A DNA stretch of 64,000 bases from VRUE01 sp963762205 (GTDB lineage: Bacteria; Actinomycetota; Thermoleophilia; Solirubrobacterales; 70-9), in assembly GCA_963762205.1 (NCBI GenBank), contig CAVXJZ010000006.1, forward strand, positions 310,001 through 374,000, in the 5' to 3' direction. Below, piece by piece: positions 43,902 to 52,438 of this stretch. The notes beneath the pieces are model-generated. The model was not told where the DNA came from and ran no database searches. It worked only from the letters and a program-made list of their open reading frames with translations. Numbering within the stretch: the stretch's first letter is position 1; each line of letters starts with the position of its first letter. Made by a program: the position numbers and the translations under genes.

Positions 43902-44614
43902 GGGGCGGCCACCTCGACGTGGGAGCGGGAGAGCTCATTGCGGCCGACAAGCGCCAGGTAGGCGTCCTCGAGGTTGGCCACCCCGTAGCGGTCGGCGAGC
44001 GCCGAGCTGGTTCCCTCGCCGACGATCCGGCCCTCGTTGATGAAGGCGATCCGATCGCAGAGCTGCTCGGCCTCCTCGATGTAATGGGTGGTGAGCAGGA
44101 TCGAGGTGCCTTCGTCGTTGATCCGCTGCACGTAGTGCCATAGCTCGAGCCGCAGCTCGACGTCGACGCCGGCGGTCGGCTCGTCGAGGATCAGCATCCT
44201 CGGCCGGTGCATCATCGCCCGTGCGAGGACCACCCGTCGTTTCATCCCACCCGACAGAGTCCTGGTCCGTTCGTGGCGCTTCTCGACCAGCGAGAAGGTC
44301 TCGAGCAGCTCGCTGGTCCGCTCGCGGCGCTCGCGCCTCGGCATCCCGAAATACCCCGCGTGGTAGTCGAGCGTCTCCTCGACGGTCAGGAACCAGTCGA
44401 GGTTGACCTCCTGGGGCGCCAATCCGACCGCCTGCCGGGCCTTGCCGTAGTCGTCGATCGCGTCGTGGCCGAAGACCTCGATCGTGCCGGAGGTCGTCTG
44501 AGCGAGGCCCGTCGTGCAGTGGATCAGGGTCGACTTGCCGGCGCCGTTCGGGCCGAGCAGGCCGAAGAGCTCGCCGGGCGCGATCTGCAGCGAGACCCCG
44601 CGCAGCGCTTCCAC
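43898..44614 (-). CDS. ABC transporter ATP-binding protein, start uncertain
   Basis: The visible 238 residues hold Walker A (GPNGAGKSTLI), Q-loop (APQEVNLDW), signature (LSGGMKRRVVLARAMM), Walker B (MLILDEPTAGVD) and switch His (LLTTHYIEEAE). Homology clearly begins earlier: the upstream codons in frame read DVDALHIEDLVKRYPTG, the normal first strand of such ATPases, but there is no ATG, GTG or TTG there and a TGA closes the frame at about 44667. GTG 44614 is thus only the first formal start. A nearby indel or a rare start codon is likely. Confidence 0.85.
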   Translation of the reverse strand: MEALRGVSLQIAPGELFGLLGPNGAGKSTLIHCTTGLAQTTSGTIEVFGHDAIDDYGKARQAVGLAPQEVNLDWFLTVEETLDYHAGYFGMPRRERRERTSELLETFSLVEKRHERTRTLSGGMKRRVVLARAMMHRPRMLILDEPTAGVDVELRLELWHYVQRINDEGTSILLTTHYIEEAEQLCDRIAFINEGRIVGEGTSSALADRYGVANLEDAYLALVGRNELSRSHVEVAAP

Positions 44615-44676
44615 CCCGGTCGGGTAGCGCTTGACCAGATCCTCGATGTGAAGTGCGTCGACGTCTCAAACAACGG

Positions 44677-45986
44677 CTACTTCGCGCGCACGCGGACGAT
44701 TCGGAAGCTGCGCCTCGCCGGGGTCGTGTCGACGAGACCGTCGAGCACCGCGCGCACTTCGAACCGGTAGCTGCCCGGGCCGCAGGCGATAGGCCTTCGG
44801 CGATCTGCAGGCCCTGAAGCGCGGCCTTCTTCGAGGCCGTCGCCTTCTTCTTCTTGGCGAGCCGGACCAGGCGGCACTGGAACGTCGCCCCGGCGTCGGG
44901 CGAGTTGAAGCGGAACTTGACCCTGCGTCGCCTGCCCCTCGTCCTGACCCTGCCCTTGGGGCCGCTCTTGATCCGGGTTCGCGGCCTCGCGACCCCGATC
45001 GCGAGCGGCGGCGGTCCGGCGACCGGCGGTTCGAGGCCGGAGATGCGCCCGACCTTGTCGATCATGTCGAGCGTGACCCACAGCGTGTTGCCGGGTCCGG
45101 GAGCGATCTGGCGGGGGAAGGATTCTTTGGCGAAGCCGTTGAGCAACGTCAGGGTGCCGTCGGCGGTGAGGCGGGCGACGCCGTCGTTGCCGGACATCGC
45201 GAACCAGAAGGCCTGGTCGGAGCCGACCGCGACACCGAAGGGGTCGCCGATGCCACCGGGGGTTTCGATCAGCGGGAACGCGGTCGGCGGTGAGATCAGG
45301 CCTACCTGCTCGGGCGCTGTTGGCCTGTTGTGAGAACCCGATCAGGCCGTCGGGTCGGCCCGCGACTCCCTGCGATCCGCCGGGAATCGGATAGTCGACC
45401 TCGGTCCCGTCCGTGGTCAGGGTGACGATTCGGGACGGTTCGCCGGCGGAGTCGGCGACGACCAGCAGCGGACCGGCGACATCGATGTCTTTCGGCGCCA
45501 GGCCGGCGACCGCGAACGGCGTGACTTTGCTTGGGTCAGATGCCTGGATCCGAAGGATCTTGCCGTCGGTCGCCACCCACATGTTCCCGTCGGGACCGGC
45601 GACGATCGAGTGCGAGGTCCCGATTTCGCCGACGGGGGTCGGATCTTTTGTCCCCTCCGGATCTGCGGGGTCGAAGCTGATCACGTCGCCGTTGCGGGTG
45701 ATCCAGATCCTGCCTTCAGGGCCAACCGCGATTCCGGAGGCGGTGACGGCTTCCAGGTCGTAGGTGGTGACGGCGCCGGCCGGGGTGATCTTGGCGACAT
45801 CTTTGCCCGCTTCGCTCAGGGTCACCCACATGTTGCCGTCGGGACCCTGGACGATCTTGTCGTTGGTTTCGATGTTCGGCACGTCGAATTCGCCGTCGAT
45901 CGTCGGGACGGCAGCGCCGGCGGGGCCAGCAGCGCGGCCACGACAACGCCCAACATCAACGAGCGCTTGCCGATCCGCGAGATCAC
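44677..45986 (-). pseudogene. Exported beta-propeller (virginiamycin B lyase/NHL-like), three frameshifts
   Basis: Pieces in two frames form one exported protein. GTG 45986 opens a signal peptide (SLMLGVVVAALLAPPA). A shift near 45920 leads to propeller repeats (IVQGPDGNMWVTLSEAG, IVAGPDGNMWVATDGK). A second near 45320 leads to GLISPPTAFPLIETPGGIGD and ISGLEPP, and a third near 44795 leads to the C-terminal PGSYRFEVRAVLDGLVDTTP. The repeats resemble the virginiamycin B lyase family, which in most bacteria is not a true lyase. Most Glu codons I read are GAA. Three shifts in 1.3 kb suggest decay or a poor-quality stretch. Confidence 0.7.
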
Positions 45987-45995
45987 AGGAGCCAA

Positions 45996-46001
45996 AGTGT
46001 A
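45996..46001 (-). promoter_or_regulatory. -10-like TACACT for the beta-propeller gene
   Basis: TACACT lies 9 bases before GTG 45986. The spacing supports this GTG as the start of the signal peptide. Confidence 0.4.
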
Positions 46002-46041
46002 GTGCGCCGGTCCAGGGCTACGCCTAGTCTTCGTCGCCGCC

Positions 46042-46923
46042 ATGGCGGAGAAGATCGTCAGCCCCCGGCCGCTGCTCGTCGTCGACACGCCGTCGATGCT
46101 CTTCCGTGCCTTCTACGCGCTGCCGAAATCGATAACCGGGCCCGACGGCGAACCGGTCAACGCCCTGCTCGGGACCGCCAACCTGATCGTGCGTGAGGTG
46201 GAGGCTCACGATCCCCGTGCCGTCGTCCTCTGCTTTGGGCCCGACGCCGCCTCCTACCGGACCGAGCTCTACCCCGCCTACCACGCCGACCGGCCCGAGG
46301 TGCCCGACCAGCTGGCGCCGCAGTGGGCCGACTGCCGCGACTTCTTCGAGGCCTTCGGCTGGGGCGTCGTCGCCGGCGAGGACCTCGAGGCCGACGACCT
46401 GCTCGGCACCTTCGCCCGGCGCGAGGAGGAGGTGGGCGGCCGGGCCCTGATCCTCACCGGCGACCGCGACATGTACCAGTGCGCGACGGACGCGGTCACC
46501 GTCCTCTACGTGCGCACGGGTGGCAGGGGCGCCGAGGAGGTCGGCCCCGACGGTGTGCGCGAGCGCTACGGCGTCGATCCCGCTCAGGTGCCGGACTTCA
46601 TCGCCCTGCGCGGCGACCCCTCCGACGGCCTGCCCGGCGCCAAGGGGGTCGGCGAGAAGACGGCCGCCGAGCTGCTGCGCGTGCACGGCGACCTCGAGAC
46701 GCTGCTCGATAGTGCCGTCCGCGAGCGTCGCCCGAAGCTCAGGGAGGCGCTGATCGGCCAGCGCGAGGAGCTGCTTGCCTTCAAGGACATCGCCACCCTG
46801 CGCGACGCCGGCGTCGACCGCCCGCCGGACCGGCCCACCGACTGGGTCGCCGCCGCCGCCGCGGCCGAGGTCAGGGGGATGGCCAACCTCGCCGAGCGCC
46901 TGCTCTCGATGGAGCCCGCGTGA
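46042..46923 (+). CDS. Stand-alone 5'-3' exonuclease (Pol I N-domain-like)
   Basis: This 293-residue protein matches the 5' nuclease domain of DNA polymerase I without the polymerase. It has VVDTPSMLFRAFYALP, VLCFGPDAASYRTELYPAYH, the acidic EDLEADDLLGTFA and LTGDRDMYQC that bind metal, and the helix-hairpin-helix GLPGAKGVGEKTAAELL. It would remove RNA primers or flaps. TAGTCT lies 11 bases before ATG 46042. The carbonic anhydrase gene overlaps its end by four bases. Confidence 0.87.
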   Translation: MAEKIVSPRPLLVVDTPSMLFRAFYALPKSITGPDGEPVNALLGTANLIVREVEAHDPRAVVLCFGPDAASYRTELYPAYHADRPEVPDQLAPQWADCRDFFEAFGWGVVAGEDLEADDLLGTFARREEEVGGRALILTGDRDMYQCATDAVTVLYVRTGGRGAEEVGPDGVRERYGVDPAQVPDFIALRGDPSDGLPGAKGVGEKTAAELLRVHGDLETLLDSAVRERRPKLREALIGQREELLAFKDIATLRDAGVDRPPDRPTDWVAAAAAAEVRGMANLAERLLSMEPA

Positions 46924-47303
46924 CCAGCCCGCGCCCGCGCCGCAAGCTCGCGGTCCTCGCCTGCATGGACGCGCGCATCGACGTCAACGCGCTGCTCGGC
47001 CTGGAGCGGGGCGACGCCCACATCGTCCGCAATGCCGGCGGCCTGGTCACCGAGGACGCCCTGCGCTCGCTGAGCGCCTCGCAGCGGCTCCTGGGGACCG
47101 AGGAGATCGTCGTCATCATGCACCGCGACTGCGGCATCCATGGCAGGACGGACTTCGGCGGCTTCGACGACCTCGAGCGGACGCTGCTCGACGGCCTGGC
47201 GCGGCTGCGCTCCAGCCCCGAGCTCGCCGCCCGCGACCGGGTCCGCGGCCTGATCTACGACCCGGAGGACGACTCGCTGCTCGAGGTCGAGGACGCTTGC
47301 TGA
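46920..47303 (+). CDS. Small beta-class carbonic anhydrase
   Basis: This 127-residue protein has the beta-carbonic anhydrase signatures: Cys15-x-Asp17-x-Arg19 in ACMDARID, RNAGGLVTEDALRSL, and His68 and Cys71 in MHRDCGIHG. These give the zinc site (Cys, His, Cys) and the Asp-Arg pair. It is shorter than most (about 160-220 residues) and ends abruptly after LLEVEDAC. It is coupled to the exonuclease gene (GTGA overlap) and convergent with korB, an enzyme whose reverse reaction uses CO2; the link is speculative. Confidence 0.8.
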   Translation: MTSPRPRRKLAVLACMDARIDVNALLGLERGDAHIVRNAGGLVTEDALRSLSASQRLLGTEEIVVIMHRDCGIHGRTDFGGFDDLERTLLDGLARLRSSPELAARDRVRGLIYDPEDDSLLEVEDAC

Positions 47304-47316
47304 CGCCGCGCGCGAG

Positions 47317-48354
47317 CTAGGAGACGGTCCAGGTGTCGCCGGAGCGAAGCAGCTCGTCGACGTCGGCCAGCGAAGCGCCCTCGTGGGCGGCGACCAGTTC
47401 GGGCTGTCGACCGGCGCCGTAGACGGGACGCTTGACGTCGCGCAGGACGCCGATCGGCGTCGGCCCGATCGGCGCTTCCGCAAGCCGGGCCAGCGCGGTC
47501 GCATAGCTCGGGTCGGCGCGGTGGGAGTCGTGGACGACGATCGCCTCCTCCCCCACGTCGGCGACGTCGGCCACCGCCAGGCTGCCGTCGGCCTCGCGGA
47601 TCACACCGCGCTCGTTCTCGGCGCCGAAGAGGATCGGCTCGCCGTGCTCGAGGCGGATCTGGTTCGGCCGGCCCTCCTTGCCGCGCACGGCGTCGAAGGC
47701 GCCGTCGTTGAAAACGTTGCAGTTCTGGTAGATCTCGACGAAGGCCGAGCCCTCGTGTTCGGCGGCGGCCCGCAGGGTGGCGGCGACGTGCTTCTTCTCG
47801 ACGTCGATCGTGCGCGCGACGAAGGAGGCCTCGGCGCCGAGCGCCAGCGCCGCCGGGTTGAAAGGGTGGTCCTCGGAGCCGAACGGCGTCGACTTGGTGA
47901 CCTTGCCCTCCTCGCTGGTGGGCGAGTACTGGCCCTTGGTCAGGCCGTAGATCTGGTTGTTGAAGAGCAGCAGCTTGATCGGGACATTGCGGCGCAGGGC
48001 GTGGATCAGGTGGTTGCCGCCGATCGAGAGCGCGTCGCCGTCGCCGCTGACCACCCACACCGAGAGGTCGTCGCGCGAGCCGGCGATGCCGGTGGCGAGG
48101 GCCAGAGCCCTGCCGTGGATGCCGTGCATGCCGTAGGTGTCCATGTAGTAGACGAAGCGACCGGCGCAGCCGATCCCCGAGATGAAGACCGTCTTCTCCG
48201 GCGGCACGCCGAGCTCGGGCATCAGCGCCTGGACGCTGGCGAGGATCGCGTAGTCGCCGCAGCCCGGGCACCAGCGCGTCTCCTGGTCGGACTGGAAGTC
48301 CTTCTTGGTCAGCGTCGGCGGCGCGACGCCGTTGCCGCTTCCGTTCTCACTCAT
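47317..48354 (-). CDS. korB: 2-oxoacid:ferredoxin oxidoreductase subunit beta
   Basis: This 345-residue subunit binds thiamine diphosphate. It has WCPGCGDYAILASVQALMPE with cluster-binding Cys residues, GIGCAGRFVYYMDTYGMHGI, and the ThDP motif SGDGDALSIGGNHLIHALRR with NNQIYGLTKGQYSPTS. With the alpha subunit it oxidises 2-oxoglutarate (or a related 2-oxoacid) to acyl-CoA with ferredoxin, or fixes CO2 in reverse. It overlaps korA by four bases. Confidence 0.93.
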   Translation of the reverse strand: MSENGSGNGVAPPTLTKKDFQSDQETRWCPGCGDYAILASVQALMPELGVPPEKTVFISGIGCAGRFVYYMDTYGMHGIHGRALALATGIAGSRDDLSVWVVSGDGDALSIGGNHLIHALRRNVPIKLLLFNNQIYGLTKGQYSPTSEEGKVTKSTPFGSEDHPFNPAALALGAEASFVARTIDVEKKHVAATLRAAAEHEGSAFVEIYQNCNVFNDGAFDAVRGKEGRPNQIRLEHGEPILFGAENERGVIREADGSLAVADVADVGEEAIVVHDSHRADPSYATALARLAEAPIGPTPIGVLRDVKRPVYGAGRQPELVAAHEGASLADVDELLRSGDTWTVS

Positions 48355-50189
48355 GGCAGCACCTCCAGGATCGCGCCCTCGAGCTCCTCGGCGAAGATCG
48401 GCAGGCCCTCCATTTTGTTGTAGCCGACCGCGTCGACCAGGTACTCGCCGCGGATCATGCCGAGCAGCTGGCCGGTGTTGACCTCGGGGATCAGCACCTT
48501 GGAGAAGGAGCGGACCACGTCGCCGGTGTTGCGGGGCAACGGGTCGAGGTGGCGGAGGTGGGCCGTGGCGATCGGTATCTCGCGTTCGCGGACCCGCCGC
48601 GCCGCCGCCTGCACGACCCCGTAGGTCGAGCCCCAGCCGAGGACCAGCAGCTCGGCGCCCTCGTCGGCCTCGACCTCGAGCTCGGGGATGTCCTCGGCCA
48701 GCTTCTCCAGCTTCTGCGCGCGAAGCTCGGTCATCAGGGCGTGATTCTCCGGGTCATAGCTGATGTTGCCGCTGCCGTTTTCCTTCTCGAGGCCGCCGAT
48801 CCGGTGCTGCAGGCCGGGTGTGCCCGGGATCGCCCAGGGACGTGCGCCGCGCTCGTTGCGCAGGTAGGGCAGGAACTCGTCGCCGGCGTTGGGGCCCGTC
48901 GCGAATTCGGGGTCGATCTCGGGGAGGTCGGCCGTGTCTGGGATCCGCCAGGGCTCCGAGGAGTTGGCGAGGAAGGTGTCCGAGAGGAGGATCACGGGGG
49001 TCCGGTAGCGGACCGCGACCCGCACGGCCTCGACAGCCGAGTCGAAGCAGTCGGCGGGGGTTGCCGCGGCGATCACCGGCAGCGGCGACTCGCCGTGGCG
49101 GCCGTGCAGCGCCATCAGCAGGTCGGTCTGCTCGGTTTTGGTCGGCATCCCGGTCGACGGGCCGGCGCGCTGCACGTCGATGATCAGGAGCGGCAGCTCG
49201 AGCATCGCCGCGAGGCCGATCGTCTCCGCCTTCAGGTCCATCCCGGGCCCGCTGGTGGCGGTGATGCCGAGCTGCCCGGCGAAGGCGGCGCCGACGGCCA
49301 TGTTTACGGCCGCGATCTCGTCCTCGGCCTGCACGGTCCTTACCCCGAAGCGATCGTGGCGCGCGAGGTGGTGCAGGAGCTCGGAGGCGGGGGTGATCGG
49401 ATAGCTGGCGAAGAACGGCTGCAGCCCGCTCTTGACGCCGGCGGCGATCAGCCCCAGCGCCAGCGCCTGCGTTCCGTCGATGTTGCGGTACTCGCCCGGA
49501 TCGAGCGGGGCCGGCGCGATTTCGATCGGGGTGACGGCGATCTCGGTCGTCTCGCCGAAGTTGTAGCCGGCTTTGAATGCCGCGACGTTGGCGTCCCGGA
49601 TCGCCGGCTTCTTGGCGAATTTCGCCTCCAGCCAGGAGATCGAGGGCTCCGCGGGACGGCCGTACATCCAGGAGACGAGGCCGAGGGCGTAGACGTTCTT
49701 GGTCCGCTGCGCCTCCGCCGGCTTCAGACCCTCGATCTCCTCGGTCGCCCGCGTCGTCATCGACGTCATCGGCACCCGGAAGACCTGGTATCCGCCGAGG
49801 GTGCCGTCGTCGAGCGGGTTCTCCTCGTAGCCGGCCTTGCGCAGGTTGTTGTCGGTGAAGGCGTCCTCGTTGACGATCACCGTCCCCGCGGACTCCAGCG
49901 CGCCGAGGTTCGTCTTCAGCGCCGCCGGATTCATCGCGACCAGGGTGTTGGGATGGTCCCCCGGCGTGAGGATGTCCCGGGAGGCGAAGTGGATCTGGAA
50001 TGCGGAGACCCCGTGCAGGGTCCCGGCCGGCGCGCGTATCTCGGCCGGAAAGTCCGGAAGGGTGGAGAGGTCGTTGCCGACCTGGGCGGTCGCGGCGGTG
50101 AAGCGGCCGCCGACCAGCTGCATGCCATCGCCCGAATCGCCGGCGAACCGGACGATGACTCTCTCTAGCTTCTTTCCTGTAGTTGCCAC
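48351..50189 (-). CDS. korA: 2-oxoacid:ferredoxin oxidoreductase subunit alpha
   Basis: This 612-residue subunit fuses the gamma-like domain (IVRFAGDSGDGMQLVGGRFT) to the alpha domain (ALALGLIAAGVKSGLQPFFA, SYPITPASELLHHLA, MAVGAAFAGQLGITATSGPG), as in actinobacterial KorA. The C-terminal part (LLVLGWGSTYGVVQAAARRV) resembles transketolase domain 3. It works with KorB in an anaerobic-type TCA step that also functions in aerobes such as mycobacteria. The start is GTG 50189. The 96-base gap to the divergent DUF3307 gene shows no clear promoter boxes. Confidence 0.93.
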   Translation of the reverse strand: MATTGKKLERVIVRFAGDSGDGMQLVGGRFTAATAQVGNDLSTLPDFPAEIRAPAGTLHGVSAFQIHFASRDILTPGDHPNTLVAMNPAALKTNLGALESAGTVIVNEDAFTDNNLRKAGYEENPLDDGTLGGYQVFRVPMTSMTTRATEEIEGLKPAEAQRTKNVYALGLVSWMYGRPAEPSISWLEAKFAKKPAIRDANVAAFKAGYNFGETTEIAVTPIEIAPAPLDPGEYRNIDGTQALALGLIAAGVKSGLQPFFASYPITPASELLHHLARHDRFGVRTVQAEDEIAAVNMAVGAAFAGQLGITATSGPGMDLKAETIGLAAMLELPLLIIDVQRAGPSTGMPTKTEQTDLLMALHGRHGESPLPVIAAATPADCFDSAVEAVRVAVRYRTPVILLSDTFLANSSEPWRIPDTADLPEIDPEFATGPNAGDEFLPYLRNERGARPWAIPGTPGLQHRIGGLEKENGSGNISYDPENHALMTELRAQKLEKLAEDIPELEVEADEGAELLVLGWGSTYGVVQAAARRVREREIPIATAHLRHLDPLPRNTGDVVRSFSKVLIPEVNTGQLLGMIRGEYLVDAVGYNKMEGLPIFAEELEGAILEVLP

Positions 50190-50285
50190 TAAAGGCTCGG
50201 CACCTCAGCCGGCCAATACACGACGGTAGCAGTCCACAGGCACGACCACCGCGTCCGGCCGCGCGCGATACCTTCCCTGCCGGCA

Positions 50286-50678
50286 ATGCCCTGGGTAGAG
50301 ATATTCGCCGTCTTCGTCGTGTCGCATCTGGTCGGGGACTTTCTCCTGCAAACCGACCTGCAGGCTACGCACAAGCGCGGCGGCCTGGGCGGCAACGGCG
50401 AAGCGTCGCGCGGGCTCATCTCCCACACGGTCACCTACACCCTCGCCTTCGTGCCGGCTCTGATCTGGCTCTCCACCGACATCGGCGCCTGGGTGTTCGG
50501 CGTCGCGCTGCTGATCGCCATCCCGCACATGATCCAGGACGACGGCCGGCTGCTCGACATCTATATGCGGCGTGTCAAGGGCGTCGAGCCGAAGCCGGGC
50601 AGCGGCCTGCTGGTCGCCGTCGACCAGGCGTGGCACATGGTGGCGCTCTTCCTGATCGCATTGCTCGCAAGCGGGTGA
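50286..50678 (+). CDS. DUF3307 membrane protein
   Basis: This 130-residue protein matches DUF3307: FAVFVVSHLVGDFLLQTDLQ with the family's His and Asp, ISHTVTYTLAFVPALIWL, and DQAWHMVALFLIALLAS at the end, in about four membrane helices. His and Asp residues at helix ends (HLVGD, ISHT, DQAWH) could form a metal or catalytic site, but no function is known. It overlaps the cyclase gene (TGATG), so it is likely co-translated with the cyclase-transporter pair. Confidence 0.82.
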   Translation: MPWVEIFAVFVVSHLVGDFLLQTDLQATHKRGGLGGNGEASRGLISHTVTYTLAFVPALIWLSTDIGAWVFGVALLIAIPHMIQDDGRLLDIYMRRVKGVEPKPGSGLLVAVDQAWHMVALFLIALLASG

Positions 50679-52438
50679 TGCGCTCCCGCCAGGTGCGGCG
50701 GGCGCGCCTGCTCGGGCTGCTCTCCGTCGCGATCCTCTCGGTCGGGCTCGGGGTGACCGCGTACGCCACCGATCAGCTGCACACACTCGACCTGAGCACG
50801 GTCGACACCCGCTTCGAAATCCGCGGGACGCAGCAGCGGCCCGACGACATCGTCGTGGTGAAAATCGACGACACCACCTTCAGCCAGCTCCAGCTCCAGT
50901 GGCCCTTCGCGCGCAGCGTCCACGGCCGGCTGATCGACCGACTGCGCGAAGCCGGCGCCGCGGCGATCGCCTACGACGTGCAGTTCACCGAGCCGACGGT
51001 CCCCCGCGAGGACAACGCACTGGTGGATGCGGTCGAACGCGCCGACGGCGTGGTGCTCTCCACCACCGAGGTGAACGGACGGGGCGAAAGCCGGGTCTTC
51101 GGCGGCGAAGAGGTCGTCAGGCAGATCGGCGCCCGCGCCGCCAATACCACCGTCCAGGCCGATCCGGGCGGAGTGCTCCGCCGCTTCCCGGTCGCCTTCG
51201 ACGGCCTGGTCGGCTTCCCGGTCGCCGCCGTCGAAGAGGCGACCGGCCGGCCCGTCGACCATGCCGACGCCGGCGGCCGGTACCCGTGGATCGACTACCG
51301 AGGGCCTCCGGGGACGATCGAGTCCTACTCCTTCTCCAAGGTCCTGCGCGGCGAGGTGCCCGACGAGGCGTTCCGCGACAAGATCGTCGTCGTCGGCGCC
51401 TCGGCGCCGTCCCTGCAGGACTTCCACGCCACCCCGGTCGGCGAGGGCCACGAAATGCCGGGCGCGGAAGTCCAGGCGAACGCGATCTGGACCGTCCAGC
51501 ACGACTTCCCGCTGAAGTCCGTCCCGGGCGGCCTCGACGTGCTGCTGATCGTCCTCTTCGGGCTGGTCGGGCCGATCACGCAGTTGAGGCTGCGCCCGAT
51601 GATCGCCTTTGCGGTGGCCGTCCTGCTCGGGCTGCTCTTCCTCGTCCTCGCCCAGATCGCCTTCGAGGAGGGCTGGATCGTCTCCGTCGCCTACCCGCTG
51701 GGGGCGCTGGTCCTCTCCGCCGTCGGCGCGCTCGCCGTCACCACCCTGATCACCGCCTACGAGCGCCAGTGGGTCAGGGACACCTTTGCCCGCTTCGTCC
51801 CCGAGTCGGTCGTCAACGACGTGCTCGAGCGGGCCGACGAGGACCTGCGGCTGGTCGGAGTGCGCCGCGAGGGGACAGTCATGTTCAGTGACCTGCGCGG
51901 CTTCACCTCGATGGCCGAGACGCTGGCGCCGGATCAGGTGATCGAGATCCTCAACCACTACCTCTCCGAGATGAGCGACGCGATCATGGATCACGGCGGC
52001 ACGCTGGTCGCCTATATGGGTGACGGGATCATGGCCGTGTTCGGGGCGCCGATCGAGCAGCCCGACCACGCCGACCGGGCCGTCGCCGCCGCCGAGGAGA
52101 TGATCACCGTGCGGCTCGGGCGCTTCAACGAGTGGATTCGCTCCGAGGGCCTCAGCGAGGGCTTCGAAATGGGGATCGGGATCAACAGCGGCAGCGTCAT
52201 GTCCGGGCAGGTCGGCTCCGAGCGGCGGATCGAGTACACCGCGGTCGGCGACACGACCAACACGGCGGCGCGCCTCGAGGGCATGACCAAAGGCACCCCC
52301 CACCAGGTCTTCGTAGCCGACTCGACCCGGGCCGAGATGGCCGACGGGGAGCGCCTGACCTTCGTCGACGAGTTCCCGGTCCGGGGGCGCACCGCCGGGA
52401 TCCGGGTCTGGACGCTGCCAGGCGATATCTTGCCGTGA
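50678..52438 (+). CDS. CHASE2-domain adenylate/guanylate cyclase
   Basis: This 586-residue receptor cyclase has one N-terminal membrane helix, an extracellular CHASE2 domain (about 35-300; DDIVVVKIDDTTFSQL, AIAYDVQFTEP, DKIVVVGASAPSLQD), three more helices, and a class III cyclase domain from about 395. Metal-binding Asp405 (MFSDLRGFTSM) and Asp449 (YMGDGIMAVFGAP), and the transition-state residues Asn528 and Arg532 (NTAARLE) are intact. The purine-selecting Lys is Ala445 and the partner Asp is Thr521. It should make a cyclic nucleotide in response to an outside signal. It overlaps both neighbours by TGATG junctions. Confidence 0.9.
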   Translation: MRSRQVRRARLLGLLSVAILSVGLGVTAYATDQLHTLDLSTVDTRFEIRGTQQRPDDIVVVKIDDTTFSQLQLQWPFARSVHGRLIDRLREAGAAAIAYDVQFTEPTVPREDNALVDAVERADGVVLSTTEVNGRGESRVFGGEEVVRQIGARAANTTVQADPGGVLRRFPVAFDGLVGFPVAAVEEATGRPVDHADAGGRYPWIDYRGPPGTIESYSFSKVLRGEVPDEAFRDKIVVVGASAPSLQDFHATPVGEGHEMPGAEVQANAIWTVQHDFPLKSVPGGLDVLLIVLFGLVGPITQLRLRPMIAFAVAVLLGLLFLVLAQIAFEEGWIVSVAYPLGALVLSAVGALAVTTLITAYERQWVRDTFARFVPESVVNDVLERADEDLRLVGVRREGTVMFSDLRGFTSMAETLAPDQVIEILNHYLSEMSDAIMDHGGTLVAYMGDGIMAVFGAPIEQPDHADRAVAAAEEMITVRLGRFNEWIRSEGLSEGFEMGIGINSGSVMSGQVGSERRIEYTAVGDTTNTAARLEGMTKGTPHQVFVADSTRAEMADGERLTFVDEFPVRGRTAGIRVWTLPGDILP

